From: Marinilabiliales bacterium
Lineage (GTDB): Bacteria > Bacteroidota > Bacteroidia > Bacteroidales > ML635J-15
Direction of reading: 5' to 3'
Length of the DNA: 64,000 bases
Assembly: GCA_002869385.1 (NCBI GenBank)
Contig: PKTB01000005.1
Location: forward strand, 186,001 to 250,000
The notes beneath the pieces are model-generated. The model ran no database searches and was not told the origin of the DNA. It saw nothing but the letters and a program-made list of their open reading frames with translations. Each line of letters begins with the position of its first letter. The stretch's first letter is position 1. The position numbers and the translations under genes were made by a program. Positions 19,101-29,314 of this stretch are shown here, piece after piece.

Positions 19101-19785
19101 TAGAAGAACAGGGAATGTTACAATGAGTGCTTCTTATACATTACAATTTGCTAATGGAACAGGTTCAAGTTTTGAATCTGGTGCTGCAATTGTAAAATCT
19201 GACAAGCCAAACCTTAGAACAACTATTCCACTAGATTTTGACCAAAGAAACAACTTTGCTATTACTGTTGACTATCGTTATGGTGGAAAAGTATCAGTAA
19301 CGCCTTATAATGGACCAAAAATCGCTGGTAAGAGCATTTTAGCAAATACCGGTGTTAACTTTGTAATCAACGCAGGTTCAGGTTCTCCTTATACAAAACG
19401 TAACAGACCTAGTGCCGGTACAGTTGTTGGATCTTTGAATGGTTCACGTAAACCTTGGAGAACAAGTATCAACATGCGTTTAGACCGCGACATTAAGGTT
19501 AAACTTGCTGATAAGAAAGATGATGGTACAAAAGAAAAATACGGATATTTAAATGTATATCTTGAAATTTCTAACCTACTTAATACTAAGAATGTTATCA
19601 ACGTATACGAATACACAGGTAACCCAGATGATGACGGTTTCTTAAATTTTGCTGATTATCAGTCAACAATTGCAACTCAGAATAATGAGGAAGCATACAG
19701 AAATTACTATGCTATGTACATAAACTCACCATATAACTATAGTTTGCCAAGAACTATAAGATTAGGTGTACAGTTTAGTTTTTAA
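16156..19785 (+). pseudogene. Large TonB-dependent receptor with CarboxypepD_reg domain, broken by an in-frame TAA
   Basis: The frame is 1209 residues with one stop (TAA 17656-17658). Order: signal peptide (MLRKLLIIIMALASISAGLY), carboxypeptidase-regulatory domain (residues 20-105), plug (EDIAKMPGRSAAAVATTVGG, then QVQVITGGLPAQYGDATGG), then a long 22-strand barrel ending in the aromatic signature IRLGVQFSF. The stop lies in LARYT-stop-QYFEYFEDYYY inside the barrel region, with about 700 well-preserved residues after it. GAA-to-TAA (Glu) is the simplest origin, CAA-to-TAA possible. No SusD partner follows; the next gene is instead the giant secreted protein, so this is not a SusCD pair. It probably imports or senses something linked to that protein. 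Confidence 0.85.
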
Positions 19786-19822
19786 TTAAATGTTGTTATT
19801 AAAGAATTATAAAAAACGAAAT

Positions 19823-22800
19823 ATGAAAAGCCTAAAAAGAATATTATTTATTGCGGTCTTGAGTGTTATTTCGAATTACATGTTCGCTGACAAATGGCAG
19901 GGAGCAGTAAGTAAATCGGCCCCAACGCCTACAACTCGTGCAACAGAAAGTTGCGAACCGGGGCAAACTTCAACCGAACTTCATGTTAACAACGTTCGTG
20001 CTTTAATTCACACCGGTGGAGATATGTGTTGGGATTGGCAAGATGCATATTATTTTGTTCCTGCTGATGGTAACACAAGTGCACTATTTGCAGGAGCTAT
20101 TTGGATTGGAGGAAAAGATGCAAACGGACAGTTAAAATTAGCAGCACAAAAATTCCGTCAACGTGGTATTGATTATTGGCCTGGTCCACTAATCACATCA
20201 GGTTCTGCTATTGCTACAGTAACTCAGGATATTTGTCGTGAATATGATGAACATTTCTTTATTACTAAAGCTATGGTTAAAGAATTCAGAGAGTTGTATG
20301 CTTGTACACAAGATCCTACATGCGTAGTTGATGAACAATTCCCTGCATACACAATTCCTGATATTATAATGAATTGGCCTGCTCACGGTCCTGAAGGTGG
20401 TTACGATTATAACCTTGCTCCTTTCTGGGATACTGATGGTGATGGATACTACAATCCTTTAGCAGGTGATTTTCCTTATTATGAATTTGCTGATCAAGGA
20501 ATTACAGATGACCCTGATTGTTTAAGACCTCGTAACAGAGAACCTAAACTATTTGGTGATGAAACTATTTGGTGGGTTTATAATGATAAAGGTAATATCC
20601 ACACTGAAACAGGTGGTGCAGCAATCGGAATGGAATTCAGAGCTCAGGCATTCGCGTTTACAACAAACGATGAGCTTAACGATATGACATTCTATAACTA
20701 TAACATTATTAATAGATCTACATATACACTATTTGATACTTATTTTGGAGTTTTGACAGATGCTGACTTAGGTTATGCAAGAGATGACTATACAGGTTGT
20801 GACGTTCAACGTGGACTAGGTTATATGTATAATGGTGATGATAATGATGAAACAGCAGAAGGTACTGAAGGATATGGTGAACAACCACCTGCAATTGGTA
20901 TTGACTTCTTTGAAGGACCTTATCAAGATCCTGATGGATTGGATAACTCAACAAGTTACGTTGTAGTTGATGGTGTTAAAGAATTATATTGTGATTTAGG
21001 TGATATCTTAAATGGTAATATCAATGGTCTTAACTTCGAAGATGGAACAGTAGATAATGAACGTTGGGGTATGAGACGTTTCTTATATTTCAACAATACT
21101 GGTGGTGGTGCTAACCCTGCTACTACTGACCCAGAATCTGCTATTGAACACTATAATTATATTACAGGATTTTGGAAAGATAATACTCCATTATGTTATG
21201 GTGGAACAGGTCACTATTCAGGTGGTGGTAATACTGATGTTCCTACTGATTTCATGTTCCCTGGAAACCCTACAACAGACCCTTGTGGATGGGGACAAGG
21301 AGGTATTCCTCAAGATGCTTGGTCAGAAGAAACTGAAGAAAACCCAGCTGATGATAGACGTTTTGTTCAATCAGCAGGTCCTTTTACTCTTTATCCTGGT
21401 GCTGTAAATGATATTACATTAGGTGCAGTATATGCACGTGCCCCATCGGGTGGCCCATGGGCATCTGTTGAATCTGTGAGACGTGCTGATGATAAAGCTC
21501 AGATTCTTTTCGAAAACTGTTTCCGTGTACTTAACGGACCGGATGCTCCAGAGCTTAATATTATCGAAATGGATAAAAAACTTATTTTCCATATCTATAA
21601 TAAATCAGGTAGTAACAACTATCTCGAAGAGTATGTTGAAAAAGATCCTTCAATAGTTTGTACTTCTGATATAGATCCTTGTGATGAATATTACAGATTC
21701 CAAGGTTATCAGGTATTCCAATATGAAAGCCCAACTGTAAGTATTTCTGACAGATACAATAATTCACTAGTTCGTGAAGTATTACAATGTGATATCGAAG
21801 ATGAAATTGATCAAATTGTAAATTACACTTGGTCTGATGAACTTGGGGCTAATGTTCCTGTTGAAGAAGTTAATGGAGCTAATAATGGTATTGTTCATAC
21901 TTTTATTATTGAAAATTACTTATTTGCTTCAGGAGATTCACGTTTGATTAATAATAGAGAATATTATTATTCTGTATTAGCTTATGGTTATAATCACTCA
22001 ATGTTATATAACCAATCTATTCAGGAAACATTTAACGGTCAAAAGAAACCTTATCTTGCCGGTCGTAATAATATTAAGAGATATACAGCAACTCCACACA
22101 TCAACGATCCTGAAAGTGGTGGAACAATTGCTCAATCTGAATATGGTTACGGACCAAAAATAACTAAAATTGAAGGTCATGGTAACGGTAATAATGTTCT
22201 TGAGCTTACCGAAGAAACTATAGATGACATTATGTCTGGTTATCCTTGGAAAGCAAGTAATGTAGAATATGATAACGGTTACGGACCTATCAATGTTAAA
22301 ATTATTGATCCATTAAATGTACCTGAAGATACATATACTCTTAAATTTAAAGAGGCTTCTACAAACTCAACTGCAACAATTGGTACTGTAGCTTCTGAAC
22401 TTTCAGCTGCTTCATATATTCCATTTGAATATGAAATAACAAATTCAGCAGGTGATGTAGTAACAAGCGAAGTAGCAGTTCAATATGGTGAAACATACGA
22501 ACAACTATTTATGGATTGGGGTATTTCTATCAGTATTGCTCAACAAAACTTTGCTGGTGCTAAAGAAAGAAATGTTTATCAAAACGGTTTCCTTACAGCT
22601 TCAATAAAATTTAAAGATGAAACCAAGCCTTGGTTATATTTCATCCCTGATGGAGATGGACAGGACCCATTTAACTGGATTAGAGTCGGTAATTATGAGA
22701 ATAAAGAAGGTGAATTAACCAGTTGTGGTGCCGATCCTAGTTATGATGACCTTATTGGTTGTGATGAAAAACAATACTTTGAAAAAATCTTAGGTGGCAC

Positions 22801-23956
22801 ATGGGCTCCTTACATATTTACAAACTCTTTACAATATGGTGTTTCACTAACAAGTGCTCGTAACTTCCAGAATATTGCAAGATACGAACCATTATCAAGT
22901 GTTGATATTGTAATCACAAGTGATAAGAGTAAATGGACACGTTCATGTGTTGTTGAAATGTGTGAAAATGAATGGGAAGCTGATGAATGTGGATTTATGA
23001 ATCAAATATCTCCAATTGAAAACTATTTATCAATTGGGAATGCTCATAAATTTGCTCTTCGTCAAAGTCCTTCAGTAGATAAAGATGGTAATGACGATGG
23101 TTCAGGAACACATGGTATGAGTTGGTTCCCAGGATATGCAATTGATGTTAGAACCGGTGAAAGATTAAATATAGTATTTGGTGAAGATTCTTGGTTAGCA
23201 AGTGAAAACGGACAAGATATGATGTGGAATCCTGGAGAAGGAATTTACGAAACTACAGGTCCTTTATTTGGTGGAAAACACGTAATTTATATTATGGGTA
23301 ACAATCAAAACTATGCTAACGAAGCTTTTAATGCTCCACGTTATGATTCATGTCAGTTTATTTATGAAAACTTACTTGCTTATGAAGAAACAGGCGTAGC
23401 AACAACCAGTTTGAACCGCGCATGGGCTTCTGCAATGTGGTGTGCAATTCCAATGCAAAATCCTAGTTTTGATTTCTTAGCAACTGATGTTACAATCAAA
23501 CTTAGAGTTGGAACTACATATCATCAAGGTAAAGAAGAATTTGCTTCTTCAAACCCACAAAATGATAATATGCCGATGTATATGTTTAACACTGATGATG
23601 TTAAAACAATTACAGAAGATCATGATCAGGCAGTTGATGCACTTGATTTAATCAGAGTTGTTCCTAATCCATATTATGGCAATTCTTATTATGAAAACAC
23701 TCAGTTGGACAACTATGTAAGAATAACTAACTTACCAGAACAATGTGTTATCTCAATATTTAACGCTAATGGTAGTCTGGTACGTAGATTCAATAAAGAT
23801 AATGAAAGCACCATTGTAGAATGGGATCTTAAGAACTCATACAATATCAGTATTGCTAGTGGTGTTTACATTGTTCATATTGATGTTCCGGGTGTAGGAG
23901 AAAAGGTAGTTAAGTGGTTTGGTGCATTGCGTCCAATTGACTTAAATAATTTCTAA
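19823..23956 (+). CDS. Giant secreted protein with C-terminal T9SS-type sorting domain, copy 1 (intact)
   Basis: 1377 residues from the ATG at 19823; the upstream in-frame ATG at 19790 would add residues before the signal peptide (MKSLKRILFIAVLSVISNYM). The N-terminal module carries CEPGQTSTELHVNNVR, then SALFAGAIWIGGKDANGQ. An EF-hand-like acidic loop FWDTDGDGYYNP lies at about residue 202. The middle shows SWFPGYAIDVRTGERLN and ENGQDMMWNP. The C-terminus (RVVPNPYYGNSYYE, then GVYIVHIDVPGVGEKVVKWF) looks like a type A sorting domain read by type IX secretion. The role is unknown. It follows the receptor by 37 bases and precedes a PorV-like gene by 27. Confidence 0.85.
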   Translation: MKSLKRILFIAVLSVISNYMFADKWQGAVSKSAPTPTTRATESCEPGQTSTELHVNNVRALIHTGGDMCWDWQDAYYFVPADGNTSALFAGAIWIGGKDANGQLKLAAQKFRQRGIDYWPGPLITSGSAIATVTQDICREYDEHFFITKAMVKEFRELYACTQDPTCVVDEQFPAYTIPDIIMNWPAHGPEGGYDYNLAPFWDTDGDGYYNPLAGDFPYYEFADQGITDDPDCLRPRNREPKLFGDETIWWVYNDKGNIHTETGGAAIGMEFRAQAFAFTTNDELNDMTFYNYNIINRSTYTLFDTYFGVLTDADLGYARDDYTGCDVQRGLGYMYNGDDNDETAEGTEGYGEQPPAIGIDFFEGPYQDPDGLDNSTSYVVVDGVKELYCDLGDILNGNINGLNFEDGTVDNERWGMRRFLYFNNTGGGANPATTDPESAIEHYNYITGFWKDNTPLCYGGTGHYSGGGNTDVPTDFMFPGNPTTDPCGWGQGGIPQDAWSEETEENPADDRRFVQSAGPFTLYPGAVNDITLGAVYARAPSGGPWASVESVRRADDKAQILFENCFRVLNGPDAPELNIIEMDKKLIFHIYNKSGSNNYLEEYVEKDPSIVCTSDIDPCDEYYRFQGYQVFQYESPTVSISDRYNNSLVREVLQCDIEDEIDQIVNYTWSDELGANVPVEEVNGANNGIVHTFIIENYLFASGDSRLINNREYYYSVLAYGYNHSMLYNQSIQETFNGQKKPYLAGRNNIKRYTATPHINDPESGGTIAQSEYGYGPKITKIEGHGNGNNVLELTEETIDDIMSGYPWKASNVEYDNGYGPINVKIIDPLNVPEDTYTLKFKEASTNSTATIGTVASELSAASYIPFEYEITNSAGDVVTSEVAVQYGETYEQLFMDWGISISIAQQNFAGAKERNVYQNGFLTASIKFKDETKPWLYFIPDGDGQDPFNWIRVGNYENKEGELTSCGADPSYDDLIGCDEKQYFEKILGGTWAPYIFTNSLQYGVSLTSARNFQNIARYEPLSSVDIVITSDKSKWTRSCVVEMCENEWEADECGFMNQISPIENYLSIGNAHKFALRQSPSVDKDGNDDGSGTHGMSWFPGYAIDVRTGERLNIVFGEDSWLASENGQDMMWNPGEGIYETTGPLFGGKHVIYIMGNNQNYANEAFNAPRYDSCQFIYENLLAYEETGVATTSLNRAWASAMWCAIPMQNPSFDFLATDVTIKLRVGTTYHQGKEEFASSNPQNDNMPMYMFNTDDVKTITEDHDQAVDALDLIRVVPNPYYGNSYYENTQLDNYVRITNLPEQCVISIFNANGSLVRRFNKDNESTIVEWDLKNSYNISIASGVYIVHIDVPGVGEKVVKWFGALRPIDLNNF

Positions 23957-23983
23957 AATTGTTCATAATATAAAATTAAAAAT

Positions 23984-25096
23984 ATGAAAAATTTATATTT
24001 AATTTCAACAATACTGATAGCAATCACATTGAGTTTGTTAACAACTGAAGCTTTTGCAGGAAACGAGCAGAGAGTTGGTTCCAGCGGTGCATCAGAACTT
24101 TTGATAAACCCATGGGCAAGAAGCTCAGGTTGGGGTGATGCAAACGTTGCGTGCGTTGTTGGTTTAGAAGGTATGTACCAAAATATTGCAGGTATGGCCT
24201 TTACAAAAAAGACTGAACTCGCTTTTACTAACACTCAATGGCTTGCCGGATCAGGTGTGGTTATAAATAGTGGTGGCTTTGCTACCAAAGTTGGCGAAAC
24301 AGGTGTTTTAGGTCTTAGTGTAATGAATATGAACTGGGGAAAAATAGATATCACAACTGCAGATCTTCCTGAAGGTGGTATTGGTACATTCAACCCAACT
24401 TATAATAACATTACTTTAGGATATGCTAGAGAATTCTCTAATAGTATTTATGGTGGTATCGCTGTAAAAATGGTAAATGAGAATATCTTTAACGTTTCAG
24501 CATCAGGTTTTGCTATTGATGCGGGTATCCAATATGTAACAGGTGTTGGTAAAGATAAAGCAGGTAACAGAAACCGTGATAACCTTCATTTCTGTATTAC
24601 AATGAAAAACGTTGGTACTACAATGAAATTTACAGGTGACGGTATGTCGTTTACAGGTTTTTCAGAAAACGGAACAAGCATGACAATTGAACATAGAAGC
24701 CAACAGTTTGAACTTCCTTCACTTATTAAAATTGGTTTCTCTTATCATATCAGACTTGCTCCTAAGGTAGACGAAGTAAACGAAACAGTTAGTTCAGATC
24801 ATAATCTTATTATTGCAGCTAACTTTACTTCAAACTCATTCACAAAAGACCAATATCATATTGGTATGGAATATGGGTTTAAAAACTACTTTTTCTTAAG
24901 AGGTGGTTATATCTATGAAGATGGTATCCTTGAAGTTGACACTCGTTCAACTGCTTTTACAGGACCAACTGCTGGTATGTCACTTCAAGTCCCTGTTAAC
25001 AAAGAGAACAAATCTGTTCTAGCTATCGATTATTCTTATAGATTTACACAGCCATTTGGTGGTGTTCACACATTTGGTGCAAGAGTAACTCTATAA
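23984..25096 (+). CDS. PorV/PorQ-family outer-membrane protein
   Basis: 370 residues with a signal peptide (MKNLYLISTILIAITLSLLT) and a FadL-like barrel pattern. The N-terminal segment GSSGASELLINPWARSSGWG followed by GLEGMYQNIAGMAF is the signature of the PorV/PorQ family; PorV itself shuttles type IX cargo to the attachment complex. The position right after a giant type IX cargo suggests a dedicated shuttle or surface partner for it rather than the housekeeping PorV; this is inference. Similar PorV-like proteins often accompany this cargo family. A strong palindromic terminator follows. Confidence 0.85.
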   Translation: MKNLYLISTILIAITLSLLTTEAFAGNEQRVGSSGASELLINPWARSSGWGDANVACVVGLEGMYQNIAGMAFTKKTELAFTNTQWLAGSGVVINSGGFATKVGETGVLGLSVMNMNWGKIDITTADLPEGGIGTFNPTYNNITLGYAREFSNSIYGGIAVKMVNENIFNVSASGFAIDAGIQYVTGVGKDKAGNRNRDNLHFCITMKNVGTTMKFTGDGMSFTGFSENGTSMTIEHRSQQFELPSLIKIGFSYHIRLAPKVDEVNETVSSDHNLIIAANFTSNSFTKDQYHIGMEYGFKNYFFLRGGYIYEDGILEVDTRSTAFTGPTAGMSLQVPVNKENKSVLAIDYSYRFTQPFGGVHTFGARVTL

Positions 25097-25112
25097 TAAA
25101 ATATTAAGTTTT

Positions 25113-25142
25113 AAAAAATCCCGGAATTCCGGGATTTTTTTT
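25113..25142 (+). terminator. Terminator closing the receptor/giant protein/PorV unit
   Basis: A perfect 28-base palindrome: the half at 25113-25126 (AAAAAATCCCGGAA) pairs with 25127-25140, followed by more T. The A and T runs on both sides would let it work in both directions. It separates the first three genes from copies 2 and 3. Confidence 0.92.
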
Positions 25143-25162
25143 GCTCCATACCTAAGTAAATA

Positions 25163-25193
25163 TTGCTTTTTATTATATTATTTAGTAATTTGC
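25163..25193 (+). promoter_or_regulatory. Probable promoter of giant protein copy 2
   Basis: TTGC at 25163-25166, 19 bases, then TAATTTGC at 25186-25193. The spacing fits; both boxes are near-consensus. It suggests copies 2 and 3 are transcribed apart from copy 1. Confidence 0.55.
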
Positions 25194-25244
25194 AGAATAT
25201 AAAAGAAGCATTGACATATTCTTACCTCTTTTAAACTTAGTTTT

Positions 25245-28200
25245 ATGAAATTCAAAATATTCTCACTTGTGCTTTCGCTACTTGTAGTGATAAATTCCTA
25301 TGCTCAGCGTTCTACTGCCGAATGCGAAATAGCACAAACATCTTCAGAACTAAACATAAACAATGTTAGAACAACAATATACTCTATTGGAGACATGTGG
25401 TGGGATATACAACAAGGTAAAGCTAAATATGAAGTCACCAAAGGAGGAGGTGTTCATGCTTTATTTGCAGGATCAATCTGGATAGGAGGAAAAGATTCCT
25501 ACGGACAAGTAAAAGTAGCTACAACAATGTTTCGTCAAAGAGGTGTAGATTTCGCTCCCGGGCCTCTAAATCAAGATGGACAAACAAGTATTGATGTTTG
25601 CAGGGAATATGATAAAATGTGGTCAATAACTAAAGAAGAGGTCAAAGAATTTAGAGCATGGTGGCAATGTTATAATGATCCAACATGCAATGATAATGAA
25701 TTTGATTCATATACTATTCCGGATATTATTTTAAACTGGCCTGCTCATGGTCCTGAGGGTGGATATGATATGTACCTCGCCCCTTTCTGGGATTATAACG
25801 AAGATGGTTATTACAATCCTTATGATGGAGATTTCCCCTATTTTGAGTTTCCTGAGGACAGTATCACAGATGATATTGATTGCATAAAATCCCGTAATAA
25901 GAGACAAAGCCTCAGAGGTGACCAAGCAATTTGGTTTGTATTTAATGATGCAGGGAAAGAACACTCAAATTCTGATAGTGAGAAAATTGGTTTGGAAATT
26001 AGGGCTGTTGCTTATGCCTATTCAACAAATACTCCAATTAACGACCTAACATTTTACAATTACGAAATTATTAACCGTTCAACAGAAACACTTTACGAAA
26101 CTTATGTAGGTTTTTGGACTGATGCAGATCTTGGATATGCGAAAGATGATTACGTAGGCTGTGATGTTGGCCGTGGGTTAGGTTATATATACAATGGTGA
26201 TGAAAATGACGAAACAGCTGAAGGAATATCAGGATATGGCGCACAACCACCTGCAGCAGGAATAGATATTTTTGAAGGACTTTTTCAGGATAATGACGGG
26301 CAGGATAACGAAACTAGCTATGAAGTAATAAACGGAGTAAGAACTCTAAATTGCGAATTAGGAGATATTATGAATGTAAATATCAATGGCTTAAATTTTG
26401 AAGATGGAGTAATTGATAATGAAAGATGGGGTGCAACAAGTTTTATGTATTTTAATTGTGGAGGATGTGGAAACCCATCAACAATAGGCCCTGTTTCTAC
26501 TCAGGATTATTACAACTATTTAAGAGCATATTGGACTGACAACACTCATATGTTATACGATGGAACTGGTCATTCCTCATATGTTGGCACTTCAACAGTT
26601 CCAACAAATTATATGTTTCCGGGAAATCCAACTTCAGATATCTGTGGGTATGGTCAGAATGGTATAATAATGTCTGGTTGGTCTGAAGAAACGGCTTCCA
26701 ATCCTGCTGGTGATAGAAGGTTTGTAATATCAAACGGACCTATAACTTTAGCTCCGGGAGCCGTAAATAATCTTACAATGGGAGTTGTATATGCAAGAGC
26801 AACCAGTGGTGGTGCGTATGCCTCAGTTGAAGCTATGAAAAGAGTTGATGATATTGCTCAAAACCTTTTCGACAATTGTTTTAGAGTACTTGATGGTCCT
26901 GATGCGCCAAATTTAACAATAATGTAAGATGATAAGAAACTATTCTTCTTTATTTCAAACAACCCAACATCAAACAATTATCTAGAACAATATACCGAAA
27001 GAGATTATAATATTCAATGCGATGAAAGTATTTCTCCCTGTGATTAATATTATAAATTTCAGGGATATCAAATTTTTCAGTTGCAAAACCCTGAAGTTAA
27101 TATTTTCGAAGACAAACACAATCCTGAACTTGTTCAGCAAATATTCCAATGCGATATTGAGGATAGCGTAAGAATGATAACCAATTTTTATTACAATCCT
27201 GATAATGAACAATACACGCCTGTAACAGATGTAATCGGCAATAATGAAGGCATTTCACACTCTTTTGCAATTGAAAAAGACTACTTTACCACAGATAATG
27301 ACAGCTTAACAAATAAAAAAGACTATTATTACACAGTTCTTGCTTATGGGAATAATAAAACCATGCAATTCAATGCAAATAATATTGATAATTGGTTTGG
27401 AAATAAAAATGCATATATAGCCGGAGAAAACAATGTAAAAACTTATACAGCAACTCCACATAATCCTGGACTTGATAACTATGGCACTGTTTACAATACG
27501 GAATATGGATTTTGCCCTCAAATCACAATGACAGAAGGCCATGGAAATGCAAATCAAATAATTGAACTTACCGATGAATGTATTAACGAAATAATGTCAG
27601 GGTCTCCATGTAGAGTTGAATCAAGAACATATAAAAACGCTAAAGGACCAATAAATGTTAAAATCATTGATCCACTCAATATTCCTGCAGATAATTATAC
27701 ACTTAAATTTATTGATGTAAGCTCGAATTCAACCGGAATTGTTGGCACAGTCTCATCTGAATTGTCAGAATTAGCCTACATTCCTTTTAACTATTGTATC
27801 TATAATTCTGCAGGAGATACCGTTTACAGCGATTTTTCTATTTCCTATGATCAGAATTATGAGCAACTATTTCCCGACTGGGGATTCTCAATAGATATTA
27901 CTCAACAAAACTTTGCAGGAGCTAAAGACAAAAATGAATATCAAAATGGCTTTCTGCAAGCAGAAATGATTTTTGATAATCCTGATAAGCCATGGTTGGA
28001 TTTTATTAAAGATCAAGAATATTTTGATGAATATAACTGGATTCGTGTTGGAAATTATGAGAACAAAGAAGGTGAACTTACCAGTTGTGGTTCAGACAAT
28101 AGTTATAACGATTTAATTAGCTGGGATGATAATGAATACTATGAAAACATATTAGAAGGAAGCTGGGCGCCATATAGATTTACAAACTCATTGAAATATG

Positions 28201-29306
28201 GTGTATCACTAACCGGGGCGCGTAATTTCCAGAATATCGCCAGATATGAACCTCTTTCAAGTGTTGATTTAGTTATTACAAGCGACCAATCAAAGTGGAC
28301 ACGTTGTTGTGTTGTTGAAATGCACGAAAACGAATGGGGAACCGATGAGTGTGGTTTTGAAAATCAATTGTCTCCGATAGAAAACTACCTTTCAATTGGG
28401 AATGCTCATAAATTCTCATTGCGCCAAAGTCCGTCAGTTGATAAAGACGGTAATCCCGACGACTCAGGAACACATGGTATGAGTTGGTTTCCGGGTTATG
28501 CTATCGACCATCGCACAGGTGAGCGATTGAATATAGTTTTTGGTGAAGACTCCTGGATGGCAAGCGAAAACGGACAGGATATGAAATGGAATACTACATC
28601 TTCAATTGAATCAACTCACGAGCCTTTATGGGGTGGTAAACATGTTATTTACATAATGGGAAATAATCAAAACTTTGCAAGTGAAGCATATAACGCACCA
28701 AATTATGACGAATGTCAATTCATTTATGAGAATTTACTTGCATACGAAGAAAGTGGAATAGAAACAATGACCTTAAACAGAGCCTGGGCATCAGCAATGT
28801 GGTGTGCAATTCCATTACAAAATTCCGAATTTGAATTTATGGCATGTGATGTCACGATTAAGCTACGTGTTGCAACACCCTATCATAAAGGAATGTTTGA
28901 ATTTGAGGTTGAGAATCCTGAAAATGATAATAATCCTGTATTTAAATTTTCAACCCATGGTTTGCAGGCTCAAACTTCACAATCAGATGTTTTAACGGAT
29001 GCTTTGGATATAATAAATATCGTTCCAAACACATATTATTGGGGAAATCATTATGGAAATTTTACTTATGATAATTATGTTAGAATAATCAACCTTCCAA
29101 AAGTTAGTGAAATATCCATTTACAATAGTTCCGGTTATCTTATTAGGAAAATAACTAAAAATGATACTAATTCATATTACCAGTGGGATCTGACTGATAA
29201 AATTGGCAATCAAATCGCTAATGGTATGTATATAATTCATATAGAAGTCCCGGGCGTGGGTGAAAAAGTGTTGAAATGGTTTGGGAGTAATCCGGCTAAT
29301 CAATAA
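25245..29306 (+). pseudogene. Giant secreted protein, copy 2, with two in-frame TAA stops
   Basis: The frame is 1353 residues, colinear with copy 1, with stops at 26925-26927 and 27045-27047. Signal peptide MKFKIFSLVLSLLVVINSYA; then AECEIAQTSSELNINNVR, the acidic loop FWDYNEDGYYNP, and the sorting domain IVPNTYYWGNHYGN to GVGEKVLKWFG. At the first stop copies 1 and 3 both have GAA (in IIEMDKK and IIESENQ); at the second copy 1 has GAA (PCDEYYRFQG against PCD-stop-YYKFQG). Both are therefore single G-to-T changes. The remaining sequence shows no frameshift or erosion, so inactivation is recent or the stops are artefacts. Copy 3 follows after eight bases. Confidence 0.85.
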
Positions 29307-29314
29307 AACTAAAT

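Noticed and set aside
16156..25096. SusC/SusD polysaccharide utilisation locus
   Set aside because: No SusD-like lipoprotein and no carbohydrate-active enzyme are adjacent; the partner is a giant sorted protein and a PorV-like protein.
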